Shown: positions 36,055 through 46,008, counted from the stretch's first letter. The stretch is DNA of 64,000 nt from JAAXHH01 sp965225915 (GCA_965225915.1 OZ245326.1:3038001-3102000); one strand, 5' to 3'. The notes: generated by a model from the letters alone, not told the origin. Program-made: numbers and translations.

Positions 36055-37713
36055 ATGCGTCCGGTGTGTTTGTTGATCCCCTTGATCGCTGTCCTGGCGA
36101 GCCTGGTATTCGTTACCGTATCTCCCGGCCAGAACCAGCGGATGAATTCGGTGGGCAAAATCATGCCTCCGGATGCCGCTCCCCTTTCCCGTCAGGTTAT
36201 TCGCCTGATGAACATGGAGCCCCGCAGCCTCGATTCCGGCATCCATCCCTATGATGACGAAGGGGCGGTACTGAGACCTTTCGAGATGTTGATGTGGCGC
36301 GATGAGTTCATGCAGCCGATACCAGGCGCGGCGGAACGCTTCGAACGTTCCCCGGATGGCTTGACATGGACCTTTTACCTGCGGCCCGGAGCCCGGTGGA
36401 GCGACGGCCGTCCGGTCACCGCGCACGATTTCGTCTACACCTTCAGGCGTAACATCGATCCCGCATCGGGGAATATCTACGCGAATTTCTACTACGATTT
36501 CAAGAACGCCCGGGCAATCAACCAGGGGCGGATCAAGGATGTCGAAGAGCTGGGCGTGCGCGCCGTCGACGACCTGACCCTGGTCATTGAAACCGAACAA
36601 CCGACGCCCTACCTGCTGTATATCATATCATTTCCGGACACGTTTCCTGCGCCTCGCTGGGCAGTGGAAAAGTATGGCCGCAAATGGACCGAACAGGGAA
36701 ATATCGTCACCAACAGCGGGTTCAAAATGACCGAGTGGGTCAGCGGCAGCCATATCACCTATGTGCCGGATCCGATGTACAACGGTCCCCACAAACCCTT
36801 TCTGGAGAAGGTCGTCCATTTGTTCCGGGAAGCCGCGGTGGCCAATATTCTGCCGTACGAAAACAACGAGGTGGACATGGAAGTGGTCGATCTGGCGGAA
36901 CTGAACCGTATTCAGAACGACCCCCGCCTGAGCCGCGAAATCGTCCGTTCTCAAAGCTATACCACATGGTACTTTATTTTCAGAACCCAGGAACCCCCCT
37001 TCGATGATGTCCGTGTCCGGGAAGCCTTCACCCGTATTATCGATCGCGAGTCGATCTGCCGTGTGATTCTTGGAGGAGCGGGAATTCCGGCCTATTCGAT
37101 GATACCGCCGGGATTCGACGCCTACGCCGGTACGGAGTCCAAGGCGATCCAGGGTTATGATCCGGAACGGGCCAGGAAGCTCATGGCGGAGGCCGGCTAC
37201 CCGCGTGGTCGCGGATTCCCCACCGTGGAAACGTGGCTGAGGGCGCCCGATCCCATCACCCGCCGAATTGCCGAGGCGATCCAGGGCATGTTGCAGAATC
37301 ACCTCGGGGTGAACATCACCTTTCGCAGCGCCGATATGGGTTCCTACATGAACGCCCTATTCGACTGGCGGATTCCCCTCGGTTTCATCGCCTGGGGAGC
37401 GGATTACCTGGACCCAAGGAACATGCTGGACATGACCTGGCATTCACGGCCGCGGGGGGCACAGCGCCAGGATTGGACCCATCCGGCATTTGACGATATC
37501 GTGGACCGGGCGATCGGGGAAACCGATCCTTCCCGGCGCACGGAGCTGTACAAGCAGGCCGAGAGGATCCTTGTCTCCAACTACGGAGGCGCGTTCGTCT
37601 ACCATCCGATCAGTTACGGTTTGCGAAAGCCCTGGGTGAAGGGATACTCCAGGCGGCTTGACGGCACGGTCGGAAACCTGATGTGGAGCAAGGTCTACAT
37701 CGGTGAACACTGA
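36055..37713 (+). CDS. Oligopeptide-binding protein of the SBP_bac_5 family (paralogue 1)
   Basis: Extracytoplasmic solute-binding protein of the OppA/DppA kind. The 552-residue product has a signal-like hydrophobic segment (about 4-24) without a lipobox cysteine. The mature part opens with NSVGKIMPPDAAPLSRQV and contains the family core WTFYLRPGARWSDGRPVTAHDFVYTF in separate blocks. It is close to paralogue 3 at 57361 (long identical runs such as RWAVEKYGRKWT and NNEVD) and more distant from paralogue 2 at 39051. No permease or ATPase gene is adjacent; an aminotransferase follows 21 bases later. Confidence 0.88.
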   Translation: MRPVCLLIPLIAVLASLVFVTVSPGQNQRMNSVGKIMPPDAAPLSRQVIRLMNMEPRSLDSGIHPYDDEGAVLRPFEMLMWRDEFMQPIPGAAERFERSPDGLTWTFYLRPGARWSDGRPVTAHDFVYTFRRNIDPASGNIYANFYYDFKNARAINQGRIKDVEELGVRAVDDLTLVIETEQPTPYLLYIISFPDTFPAPRWAVEKYGRKWTEQGNIVTNSGFKMTEWVSGSHITYVPDPMYNGPHKPFLEKVVHLFREAAVANILPYENNEVDMEVVDLAELNRIQNDPRLSREIVRSQSYTTWYFIFRTQEPPFDDVRVREAFTRIIDRESICRVILGGAGIPAYSMIPPGFDAYAGTESKAIQGYDPERARKLMAEAGYPRGRGFPTVETWLRAPDPITRRIAEAIQGMLQNHLGVNITFRSADMGSYMNALFDWRIPLGFIAWGADYLDPRNMLDMTWHSRPRGAQRQDWTHPAFDDIVDRAIGETDPSRRTELYKQAERILVSNYGGAFVYHPISYGLRKPWVKGYSRRLDGTVGNLMWSKVYIGEH

Positions 37714-37734
37714 AGGCAGGCAGGGAGGCACGAC

Positions 37735-39045
37735 ATGACTGGAGAACAAACTGCCGTACCGGTGAAACAGCGTATCAATATGAGCTGCGGGCAGACGCCC
37801 CTTTCACCTACGTGCATCGCGGCAATCGGGAAACAGCTCGTAGAACCAATCTATTATTCCCATTATCCCGAGGTCGAAAAAGAGACCTGCCTCATGCTCA
37901 GGCAACTGATGAATACCCAAAACGGCCCCATGCTCATACCAGGATCCGCCGTTTACGGCCTTGAAGCGGCCATGCTCAGCACGGTCGAGTCCGGTGACCG
38001 TGTGCTGACGGTCAACGCCGGTTCCTTTGGCCGGCTTCTGTCGGAGTTGGCCAGGTTCGCGAGCGGAGATACGACCGAGATTGCCCTCGAGGAAGGGCAG
38101 GCGGTCGACCCGGAAACGATCCGCAGTCACCTGCTCGCCGCCCCGGCAATCAAACTGGTGGCACTGGTGCACTGCGAGACTACCACCGGCACGCTGAATC
38201 CCATCTCGGAAATCGGGACCATGCTCAAGTCGGAGTTTCCCCACGTGATCTACATGGTGGACTGCGTCTCGTCCTTCGGGGGGATCGAGGTGCGCGTAGA
38301 CGACTGGGGTATCGATCTGCTCGTCACTACGACCCAGAAATGCCTGAACGCACCGCAGGGCCTGGCGATCGTAGCGGCGAGCGCCAAGGCCTGGAACGCC
38401 ATCGAAAACCTGCGCATCGCGCCGCGCGCCATGTGCCTGGATCTCCACACTTGGCGCCGTTACGGCATGGACGGGGGGACGGGACTGGGAGGCAGCATGT
38501 TCGACAAAGGGAATCGCGCCCCCGCCCCCGCCCGCAAGCCCCATCCGCATCCGCGCGACTGGCCCGCCCACAACCCCGCCCCCTCATACACCCTGGTAGT
38601 TGGACTGCACGCGTCTTTGAAGGCGATCATGAACGAGGGGCCTGAGCACGTTTACCGCCGCCATTACGTCGCGTCCAGGGCGGTGCACGCCGCACTCCGC
38701 ACACTGGGACTGGGTATCGTGTCCAGGAGCGAAGCTTCGGCCGCACCAATGGCGACACGCATCGCCTGGACCGCATTGCCGGATCACCTCGATATGACCG
38801 AGTTGCACCGGATCCTCCTCGAAGATCACGGCATCGCGATCAGCAGCCTCGCCCGTATCGGGACCATGGGCTTCATGGCGGTACCCGAGCATGTGCTTCG
38901 CACGATCTCGGCGTTGGAGCAGACCCTGAACAAGATGGGTTGTAATGTGGAAGAGGGTGCGGGAGTAACCGCCGCGCGGGAGGTTTTCAAAAGCTCGAAG
39001 GTATCCGCCGACCCCGCGGGAGACAGCCAGGACGCGGCCATGTGA
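37735..39045 (+). CDS. Class V PLP aminotransferase (alanine-glyoxylate type)
   Basis: The 436-residue protein fits the serine/alanine-glyoxylate aminotransferase group: SCGQTPLSP opening, LIPGSAVYGLEAAM, ALVHCETTTGTLNP, cofactor aspartate in YMVDCVSSFGG, and the PLP lysine Lys202 in TTTQKCLNAPQG. The middle (about 255-285) has a Pro/Ala/His-rich insertion, PAPARKPHPHPRD, not usual in the family. The 3' end converges on paralogue 2 with only 5 bases between stops. It may act on an amine product of the imported substrate; the substrate itself is unknown. Confidence 0.85.
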   Translation: MTGEQTAVPVKQRINMSCGQTPLSPTCIAAIGKQLVEPIYYSHYPEVEKETCLMLRQLMNTQNGPMLIPGSAVYGLEAAMLSTVESGDRVLTVNAGSFGRLLSELARFASGDTTEIALEEGQAVDPETIRSHLLAAPAIKLVALVHCETTTGTLNPISEIGTMLKSEFPHVIYMVDCVSSFGGIEVRVDDWGIDLLVTTTQKCLNAPQGLAIVAASAKAWNAIENLRIAPRAMCLDLHTWRRYGMDGGTGLGGSMFDKGNRAPAPARKPHPHPRDWPAHNPAPSYTLVVGLHASLKAIMNEGPEHVYRRHYVASRAVHAALRTLGLGIVSRSEASAAPMATRIAWTALPDHLDMTELHRILLEDHGIAISSLARIGTMGFMAVPEHVLRTISALEQTLNKMGCNVEEGAGVTAAREVFKSSKVSADPAGDSQDAAM

Positions 39046-39050
39046 CCGCG

Positions 39051-40880
39051 CTAAGGCAGACTGGTCTCAGAAGTCGTTTCTGCGTATCTATAACTTCCGA
39101 ATGACCCCGGGCCGCTGGATCCGAACAACCAGTGCCGCAGTCCCTCGTTTCGGTCCGGGTCGTCCCCGTCTTCCAGAACATCTCTCGTAACATACAGCGT
39201 CGTAGACAGGTTGAGCATCTTGTCGACGCGAATCGCGTATCCGCCCCGGTCGTTACGCTCCAGTGCCTCTGCGCGCAGATAGGGTTTCCACAATTCGTTG
39301 TACTGACTGTGCCAGAGGAAAATGCCGGCCACGTCTTCGACCAGTATGCGTTCAGCCTCATGGTACAGCGCAATCCGGCGCGCCGGGTCGCCGATCAGGT
39401 GATTGGCGAAGGCCATGATGGATTCGAAACGTTCGTTGTACCAGGCATGGCGGCCCGTTGACAGCCAGATGCCGAGCAAGTTGCTGGGATCCATGTAGTC
39501 GTACCCGTAGGGGATCATGGCGAAGGCGATGTTACCTTGGTACATGGTTTCCATGAACAGTTTGGCCTCGGTATTCTGCACGCCGACGTCGATACTCAGG
39601 TTATGCTTCAGCATGGCCTGTACCGCCTGCGGTGCCTCTCCCCCCTGAAGGTTGGTCCCCCTGATCCACATAACGGTGTGAGGAAATCCCCTTCCGTCCG
39701 GATAGCCGGCTTCCGACAGCAACTGTCTCGCCCGGACCGGGTCGTACCGCTGAATAGGCCCGAGTTCCCTGGGATTGGCCGCGGGAAACCCATCGGGTAG
39801 CATCGTCGCCGCGGGAACGGCAATCCCACGAAGGGCGGACCCGACCAGGTCATCGTTGTCGATGGCATGGCTGAATGCCTGCCTCACCCGTAAATCATTG
39901 AAGGGTGGTTTGAAGGTGTCCATCATCAGGTAGGTGGTACCGAAGGCCATATAGGTGTCCAACTGATCCCTGAGCCTTGAATCGGTTCTGACCCGGTTGA
40001 TTTCCGCCTGGTTTGACAAAATGACGTGGTCCGTGTCCCCTGCCTCGTAGGATGAAAGCATCGGCGGCGGGACCGCCGCGTTAAACAGCTTGGTGACCAC
40101 CTGCTCAAGGTAGGGCTTGTGAGGACCCCGGTAGTGGGGATTCGGCTCCAGCACGATTCGATCCAGCTTGGACCATTCCACCAGCCTGAAGGGGCCGCTG
40201 CCCATCAGTGTTTCCGGCCTGGTCGACCAGCCGGGACCGTGTTTCTCGTACAGGTGTGAGGGCGTTACCCAGCTGAAGGTCAGGATCAGGGGCAAGTAGG
40301 GTGTGGGATCTTCGGTAGCAAATGCAATGGTGTGATCGTCCAACGCCTTGACACCCAGGGAATCGAGGGGCAGCTTTCCGGCAACGACCGCTCCCCAGTG
40401 CTTGATCGATCGGTAGAACCATTCGAGATCGAATCCCGTGGCAGGGTCCGCCCACCGTTTGAAGGTGTCCTCGAAGTCATAGGCTGTCAGTGGATGGCCG
40501 TCTGCAAAGATCAGGTCGGGTTGAAGGTAGAAGGTCCATGTGAGCCCGTCATCGGACACCTCCCACCGCGTCGCTGCAGCGGGCAGCATGTTGTAGTTCC
40601 GGTCCATGCGCACCAGCGGTTCGTTGACCAGCGCGTAATCGTGGCCGACCACCTGGTAATGGGAGGTGGCCATATCCAGGTAACGGTTCTCGGCCTTGAA
40701 ACTGGTGAAGACCTGGTATTCCAGCGGGGCCGCGTCGGGAGGAAGAAGCACGCCAACGGAGTTGACCCGGGATTCGCTCCTATCCGGGTCAAGCCAGGCG
40801 GACCAGGCGGACCAGGCAATGGCGGTTGTTCCGGTGACGGCCAACATGGCGCATATCGCGCTGGCAAGGCGTGCATGCAC
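39051..40880 (-). CDS. Oligopeptide-binding protein of the SBP_bac_5 family (paralogue 2)
   Basis: The 609-residue product starts at GTG 40880 after GAGGA. It has a hydrophobic N-terminal segment (about 6-28). The mature part opens NSVGVLLPPDAAPLEYQV, the same signature as the other two paralogues. The SBP core WTFYLQPDLIFADGHPLTAYDFEDTF is recognisable in pieces. It is the last gene of a - strand operon behind an amidohydrolase and a Rieske gene (33-base gap). No transport permease is nearby. Confidence 0.87.
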   Translation of the reverse strand: MHARLASAICAMLAVTGTTAIAWSAWSAWLDPDRSESRVNSVGVLLPPDAAPLEYQVFTSFKAENRYLDMATSHYQVVGHDYALVNEPLVRMDRNYNMLPAAATRWEVSDDGLTWTFYLQPDLIFADGHPLTAYDFEDTFKRWADPATGFDLEWFYRSIKHWGAVVAGKLPLDSLGVKALDDHTIAFATEDPTPYLPLILTFSWVTPSHLYEKHGPGWSTRPETLMGSGPFRLVEWSKLDRIVLEPNPHYRGPHKPYLEQVVTKLFNAAVPPPMLSSYEAGDTDHVILSNQAEINRVRTDSRLRDQLDTYMAFGTTYLMMDTFKPPFNDLRVRQAFSHAIDNDDLVGSALRGIAVPAATMLPDGFPAANPRELGPIQRYDPVRARQLLSEAGYPDGRGFPHTVMWIRGTNLQGGEAPQAVQAMLKHNLSIDVGVQNTEAKLFMETMYQGNIAFAMIPYGYDYMDPSNLLGIWLSTGRHAWYNERFESIMAFANHLIGDPARRIALYHEAERILVEDVAGIFLWHSQYNELWKPYLRAEALERNDRGGYAIRVDKMLNLSTTLYVTRDVLEDGDDPDRNEGLRHWLFGSSGPGSFGSYRYAETTSETSLP

Positions 40881-40913
40881 GGGATATTCCTCGATGTGGC
40901 TTAAAGATTGTGG

Positions 40914-41270
40914 TCAGTCCAGGTAGACGACAATCATGCCTTCTTCGACTTCTACCCGGTAGGTCTTGACTCGCACGGCGGGGTCGTAGAGGGCCTGGCC
41001 GGTAGCGAGGTCGAACTCCCACTGGTGCCAGGCGCACTTCAGTACCTGCTTCTCGTGGTGTTCGACGGTATAGACGTCCTCCGCCGTCACGTGCGGCCTG
41101 AGCCGGCCGCTGCACAGCGGTCCGCCTTTATGGGGACAACGGTTCCTCAGGGCGTAGAATCTACCACCGACGTTGAACACCCCGATTCCGTTTCTGCCGC
41201 CCACGGGAATAATCCGCCGTTCGCCGGGAGGCAGGTCATCCACGGCGGAAACCTCGTATCGACGACTCAT
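40914..41270 (-). CDS. Rieske [2Fe-2S] protein with a long inter-motif insertion
   Basis: The 118-residue protein carries one Rieske site: Cys45-Pro-His47 in RNRCPHKGG and Cys79-x-x-His82 in KCAWHQWEF. The 31 residues between the two pairs exceed the 15-18 of ordinary Rieske ferredoxins; the extra part reads like a two-stranded insertion with several charged residues. It has no membrane helix. It overlaps the upstream amidohydrolase by ATGA, so the two are translationally coupled. It may pass electrons to an oxygenase encoded elsewhere. Confidence 0.88.
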   Translation of the reverse strand: MSRRYEVSAVDDLPPGERRIIPVGGRNGIGVFNVGGRFYALRNRCPHKGGPLCSGRLRPHVTAEDVYTVEHHEKQVLKCAWHQWEFDLATGQALYDPAVRVKTYRVEVEEGMIVVYLD

Positions 41271-42376
41271 TCGGATGGATTCCCCTGTTCGTCCAGGCCG
41301 TACAGCTCCCGCGCCGTCTCCACGAACACCCTGCGTTTGAGCCGGGCATCCACCCCGGGGAGCACCGAATCCGGGGATTCCCAGTCCCAGTGTGGGTAGT
41401 CGCTGGCGTAAACGAGGACTTCGTCGGCATGCAGCCACGCAAGGAAGGTCCTGAGGTCCCGGCGCGTCGGCGGCTGTTCCATGGGCTGGCAGCCGAAGCG
41501 GACATGGCCGCGGATATACTCGCTGGGTAGCCGCTTGACCCAGGGCGTGTAATCGCGAACCGCCTTCCAGTCGGCGTCCATGTGCCACATCAGGCCGGGT
41601 ACCCAGAAGGTGTCGTGTTCAATGAACAAAAACCTGAGGTCCGGGAATTTTTCGAACGTGCCCTCGCAGATCAGGCTGACGACGTGCGCCATCGCGATCT
41701 GGGGGCGGGCCATACGCATTTCAAGGTAGTATGAAGGGTATCCGGCCGCCGTGGGCGCGTTGGCGATGCCCGCTCCTTCCGCGCCGAAATGGACGCATAT
41801 GGGAAGACCGCATTCCTGTGCGGCTTCGTAGATCGGGTCGTAGAATCGGTTGCCGTAGGGCATGCGGCCGCCGGCAGGCGCGATGGCCTGCACCACCCCG
41901 GGGCGGTCGCCGATGCGTCGTATCTCGGACGCGGCCTGCTTCGGATCGGAAGGCGCCACGGCCACCGATGCCCGGAATCGATCATCCGCCTTGATCCAGG
42001 TCTCGAGTGTCCAGTCGTTGAACGCCCTGCACATCGCGGCGCCGTAATCCGCGTCCGGGTGAACCGCGGCGTTGTACACGGTCGAACCCGTAAGTACGGC
42101 GATGTCGATACCGTACGCATCGAGATGGTGCTTGCGTGCGAGATCGATGTTGCTGCTGGGGTGGGTCTCGGAATGCTCCCACAGTTCGGCCCGGCATCCA
42201 CCCTTCGGAAGGTTAGTGTACCCGACTGACGGCATCATGGATCCGAAATCCTTCACGTACTCCACGTAATGACCGGGCAGGTAAGGGAACAGGTCATCCG
42301 TTTTCTCGACCGCGTGGTGCACGTCGCAGTCGATAAGAGCGATGGGCGGCGCGGGGCTCGAACCGTTGGCTTTCAT
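41267..42376 (-). CDS. Amidohydrolase-2 family protein (ACMSD-like metal hydrolase/decarboxylase)
   Basis: The 369-residue TIM-barrel protein begins IALIDCDVHHAV with Asp18-x-His20 for metal, then GRMPYGNRFYDPI, ICVHFGAEG, RFLFIEHDTFWVPGLMWHMD and YASDYPHWDWESPDSV, which supplies the catalytic Asp. These are the marks of the aminocarboxymuconate-semialdehyde decarboxylase and related group, often found in aromatic catabolism. The true substrate is unknown. It is first in a three-gene - strand operon with the Rieske protein and binding protein paralogue 2. Confidence 0.87.
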   Translation of the reverse strand: MKANGSSPAPPIALIDCDVHHAVEKTDDLFPYLPGHYVEYVKDFGSMMPSVGYTNLPKGGCRAELWEHSETHPSSNIDLARKHHLDAYGIDIAVLTGSTVYNAAVHPDADYGAAMCRAFNDWTLETWIKADDRFRASVAVAPSDPKQAASEIRRIGDRPGVVQAIAPAGGRMPYGNRFYDPIYEAAQECGLPICVHFGAEGAGIANAPTAAGYPSYYLEMRMARPQIAMAHVVSLICEGTFEKFPDLRFLFIEHDTFWVPGLMWHMDADWKAVRDYTPWVKRLPSEYIRGHVRFGCQPMEQPPTRRDLRTFLAWLHADEVLVYASDYPHWDWESPDSVLPGVDARLKRRVFVETARELYGLDEQGNPSE

Positions 42377-42430
42377 GGCCGAATGGACCTATTGTGCGTA
42401 TCGCGGAGGATGGTAGAATGGAAACTATGT

Positions 42431-42460
42431 CATAAACACGAGAAGACCCGGTCCTGTCAA
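42431..42460 (-). promoter_or_regulatory. Possible promoter or operator of the amidohydrolase operon
   Basis: On the - strand TTGACAGGACCGGGTC (42460-42445) repeats the first 16 bases of the valS promoter exactly. The best -10 is TTTATG with an 18-base spacer, which is weak. It lies about 84 bases before the amidohydrolase start. The rest of the 310-base gap 42377-42686 before the TerC gene shows a TATATT at 42629 and no gene. Confidence 0.35.
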
Positions 42461-42686
42461 GTGGATTTGGTGGTCATGTACCGGTTTGAAATGGGTTCAG
42501 CAGTCGGCAATGCCGGTCAAGAAACGTCAGATTGAGCGGGATTGCCTCTGGTCGGAGTGATACGAAGCGACTACCGGGTCACAGGGCTGAATGAACGAGT
42601 TTGTGCTTTCCATTTATCGGCATTCCCCTATATTAAGTAGCTTTGTCCGTGTCTCTGATTACGCCTATTAAGGTGACGTTTTTAAC

Positions 42687-43559
42687 ATGCTATCCTGGAT
42701 TTACGAGCCCGAGGCCTGGATCCTACTCGCGACCCTCGCGAGCGTCGAAATCGTTCTAGGCATAGACAACATCGTCATCATCACGATACTGGTGGGCCGC
42801 CTTGAGGTCCACCGCAGGCAACGGGCCCGCATATACGGCCTTGCGCTGGCCATGGTCACGCGGCTCTGCCTGTTGTTCACGCTGACCTGGATCGCCCGCC
42901 TCACCCACCCGCTGTTCACTGTGCTTGGCGAGGACATCTCGGGCCGGGATATCATCATGCTGGTCGGCGGTCTGTTCCTGCTCGTCAAAGCCGTGCACGA
43001 AATCCGCCACATGTTCCATGAACACACGCAACCGGAGCACACCTTTCGCGCGAGTTCCTATGCCGGCATCCTGACACAGATCGCACTGATGGACATCATT
43101 TTCTCGCTGGATTCCGTCATTGTCGCGGTCGGTATGGCCGCGGACTACCTGCCCGTGATGGTTCTGGCGATCATGATTGCCATCCTGGTTATGATGATGG
43201 CTGCTAGGACGATAGGGGAATTCGTGGACGCCCATCCGAGCGTCAAGTTGCTGGCCCTGAGTTTCCTGGTGCTGATCGGTATCGCGCTTATGCTGGAAGG
43301 CATCGATATACATGTGGAGAAGGCGTTTCTGTATACCGCAATCGCCTTTACCGTGATCGTGGAGTTCCTGAACCTGCGTCGCCGCAGCCACCGAATTAAG
43401 ACGCTGGCAATCGGTGTCCTCGCGCTGATTGCCCTGAAGTTCGCACTGGATCTGTTCGGTGTTCATTTCGCAAACGAATTCCTTTATATCGCCATAGCCT
43501 TTTCGGTGGGCGTAGAGGTCCTCAATGCGCGCCTGAGCAGGTACATGAACGCATCATGA
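42687..43559 (+). CDS. TerC family integral membrane protein
   Basis: The 290-residue protein has about eight membrane segments. It carries the TerC marks LASVEIVLGIDNIVIITIL (acidic residues within a helix) and LMDIIFSLDSVIVAVGMA. Members are linked to tellurite resistance, metal export during exoenzyme metalation (manganese) and membrane stress. The role here cannot be narrowed. It stands alone on the + strand, 46 bases before an aldo/keto reductase. Confidence 0.9.
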   Translation: MLSWIYEPEAWILLATLASVEIVLGIDNIVIITILVGRLEVHRRQRARIYGLALAMVTRLCLLFTLTWIARLTHPLFTVLGEDISGRDIIMLVGGLFLLVKAVHEIRHMFHEHTQPEHTFRASSYAGILTQIALMDIIFSLDSVIVAVGMAADYLPVMVLAIMIAILVMMMAARTIGEFVDAHPSVKLLALSFLVLIGIALMLEGIDIHVEKAFLYTAIAFTVIVEFLNLRRRSHRIKTLAIGVLALIALKFALDLFGVHFANEFLYIAIAFSVGVEVLNARLSRYMNAS

Positions 43560-43605
43560 ACGCATCACAGACCTGATTGATTCGGAAATCACCTGGAGGA
43601 ACGGC

Positions 43606-44586
43606 ATGGAATACCGCCAACTGGGACGCTACGGCGTACAGGTGTCACCCATCTGCCTCGGTACGGCGTTCAGGGGCTTCTGGGCCGGACTGACGGACGA
43701 AAAGACCTGTATACGTGTCATCGAAACGGCCGTGGATTTAGGTATAAACTTCATAGACTGCGCCAACTTCTACTTCGGCGGCAGGTGCGAGGAAGTGCTG
43801 GGTAAGGCACTATCGGGCATGAAGGACAAACGGGACAACCTGGTGATCACCAGCAAGGTCTGGAGTGAAATCGGTTCGGGGCCGAATGACAAGGGCACTT
43901 CCCGGTATCATATCATGCGCGAAATCGACCGGTCGCTGAAACGCCTGAGGCTGGACCACATCGATCTATATCTGCTCCATCACTTCGATCAGGTCACGCC
44001 ACTGGACGAAACGCTGGACGCCATGAACGACGTGGTCAGGCAGGGCAAGGCACGCTATATCGGCATGTGCAATTATACGGCCGCGCAGGTTGTCGAGGCC
44101 CTTTGGGTGGCCGACAAACACGGGTTCGCGACGCCGGTTTGCCTCCAGAACCATTACAACCTGATGCATCGATCCGGCGTGGAGGCGGAACTGCTGGACC
44201 GTTGCCGACAGCACGGCCTGGGGATGATGACCTACAGTCCGGTGGCGGTCGGCCTGCTGACAGGGCGTTTCCGGCGTGGGGTAGATCCGCCCCGTGAATC
44301 GCTGTGGGGGAAGGACATCGAACGGTACCGTCGTATCATGACGGAAGGAGTCGACCAACTGATTGCCCTGTTGATCGACGTTGCCGGAGAACTGGGCAAA
44401 ACACCGGCCCAGGTCGCCTTCGCCTGGATACTAGACCATCCCGAGATAACGGCCGCGATGACAGGTCCGGACCTGCCGGAACACGTGGAAGAAGTCTGTG
44501 GCGGGGTGGGCTGGACGCTACCTGCCGAGATTCGCCGGAAGCTCGATGAAGCTTCCGCTCCTGCGCTCCTGGGACAGGAAGCTTAA
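43606..44586 (+). CDS. Aldo/keto reductase
   Basis: The 326-residue TIM-barrel NAD(P)H oxidoreductase shows the catalytic set: Asp in INFIDCANFYFGG, Tyr in the same stretch, Lys in VITSKVWS and His in DLYLLHHFD, with a late cofactor-binding region after GKTPAQVAFAWIL. A GGAGG precedes the ATG. Close relatives are the Kv-beta/YghZ-type enzymes. The substrate is unknown. Confidence 0.91.
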   Translation: MEYRQLGRYGVQVSPICLGTAFRGFWAGLTDEKTCIRVIETAVDLGINFIDCANFYFGGRCEEVLGKALSGMKDKRDNLVITSKVWSEIGSGPNDKGTSRYHIMREIDRSLKRLRLDHIDLYLLHHFDQVTPLDETLDAMNDVVRQGKARYIGMCNYTAAQVVEALWVADKHGFATPVCLQNHYNLMHRSGVEAELLDRCRQHGLGMMTYSPVAVGLLTGRFRRGVDPPRESLWGKDIERYRRIMTEGVDQLIALLIDVAGELGKTPAQVAFAWILDHPEITAAMTGPDLPEHVEEVCGGVGWTLPAEIRRKLDEASAPALLGQEA

Positions 44587-44633
44587 TCGCAGTTCTCGGG
44601 CTGACGCGCGCCACGTGAGGACGATTTCGCGTC

Positions 44634-45950
44634 TCAATCGTCACCGGTTTTCTCGTCCTTCTCTCCCGTAACACGATCGATCCTGAGCCTTTGGATGCGC
44701 GTCGTCTCCACGCGCAGGGCCGTCATAATATGTGCGCCGGCCCTTACTTGTTCCCCCTGCTTGGGTATATGACCCAGCAATTCTATCATCACACCGCCCG
44801 TCGTATCGGAGGTCAAACCTTCGGGCAATTCCAGGCCGCATGTGGTAATGACCTGGTCAACGGGACAACTTGCCTCGACAACGAATCGATGGGTGCCTGT
44901 TCGCACGATGAGAGGTGCCTCACTGTCGAATTCATCCTGGATGGGACCGACGAGTTCCTCGAGCACGTTTTCCAGCGTAATCATCCCCGAGACGGTGCCG
45001 TGTTCGTCAACCAGCACAGCCAGCACGGTATTGCGCCGTTGGAATTCGCGAAGGAGGGCGTCCAGCCGGATGGTCTCGGGGAGGAACAGAGGATCCCGGG
45101 CGATCGCCTCCAGGTCGGAGGACTCCAGTTCGTCGAATAGGCTTTTGTACAGGTCCTTGACGTGAATGATCCCGATGATATGGTCCAGATCCTCGTCACA
45201 TAGCGGGAAGCGCGTATGCCTCGACTCGGCTACGATGCGCAGTTTAACTTCCTTTGCGTCGTTCTGGTTCAAGTACACGATCTGGTTACGGGGAAGCATG
45301 TACCGGCGGGCGACTTTTTCTTCCAGGTCGAGTACGTTTTCCATGATCAGTCGTTCCCGCCGAGTAACGTGCCCACCCGCCGCCATGCTGACCAGGGTCA
45401 GCCGCAATTCCGACTCCGTAAAAGACGCGCCATGCTCGTTGTTAATTCGAATGCCCACGCACCTCAACATGAGATTGGCGCTGACATTCAATAACCAGAT
45501 AAAGGGCCGAAAAATCCTGGAGAATACGACCAGCGGAATCCCGACTGCCAGGATCACCTGCCGATACTTCTGCAGTGCCACAAACTTGGGGACCAGCTCT
45601 CCGGCCGTAATGAGCAGGAAGGTCATGACCGCAAAGGCGACGGGAATCGAGATAAGATGGGCGGTCTCCGGTGCGAAACCCAGGGAAAGCACGACCGGTT
45701 CCAGCAGCGCGGACATCGTCCGTTCGCCGAACCAACCAAGGCCGAGGCTTCCGAGGGTGACGCCCAGTTGACACGAGGACAGGTAGGTATCCATGCTGAG
45801 CAGGATATTCCGGACGATCTGCGCGGTTCTGCCGCCATCCTTCGCCAGTACCTCGATCTCAGACAATCGTACTTTGACGAGGGCGAATTCCGCCGCTACG
45901 AAAAAGCCGTTAAACGCGACCAGCAGCAGTACGATAATGAGGTCAGTCAT
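44634..45950 (-). CDS. CNNM/CorC-type membrane protein with CBS pair
   Basis: The 438-residue protein has an N-terminal CNNM (DUF21) membrane domain of four helices (about 1-190). A CBS pair follows at about 215-335 (DLDHIIGIIHVKDLYKSL and VLVDEHGTVSGMITLENVLEELVG). A C-terminal CorC/HlyC domain (about 350-430) ends it. Such proteins are linked to magnesium or cobalt efflux; the old label is hemolysin-like. It is downstream of the frameshifted SRPBCC gene on the same strand. Confidence 0.91.
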   Translation of the reverse strand: MTDLIIVLLLVAFNGFFVAAEFALVKVRLSEIEVLAKDGGRTAQIVRNILLSMDTYLSSCQLGVTLGSLGLGWFGERTMSALLEPVVLSLGFAPETAHLISIPVAFAVMTFLLITAGELVPKFVALQKYRQVILAVGIPLVVFSRIFRPFIWLLNVSANLMLRCVGIRINNEHGASFTESELRLTLVSMAAGGHVTRRERLIMENVLDLEEKVARRYMLPRNQIVYLNQNDAKEVKLRIVAESRHTRFPLCDEDLDHIIGIIHVKDLYKSLFDELESSDLEAIARDPLFLPETIRLDALLREFQRRNTVLAVLVDEHGTVSGMITLENVLEELVGPIQDEFDSEAPLIVRTGTHRFVVEASCPVDQVITTCGLELPEGLTSDTTGGVMIELLGHIPKQGEQVRAGAHIMTALRVETTRIQRLRIDRVTGEKDEKTGDD

Positions 45951-46008
45951 GGTTGTGATGATTTACGGGGAGTATGGGGCTTGAACCGAAGCCAGGTGCA
46001 ACGGCGTC

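Noticed and set aside
42601..42634. TTGTGC and TATATT before the TerC gene as a promoter
   Set aside because: The spacer would be 22 bases, outside the working range.
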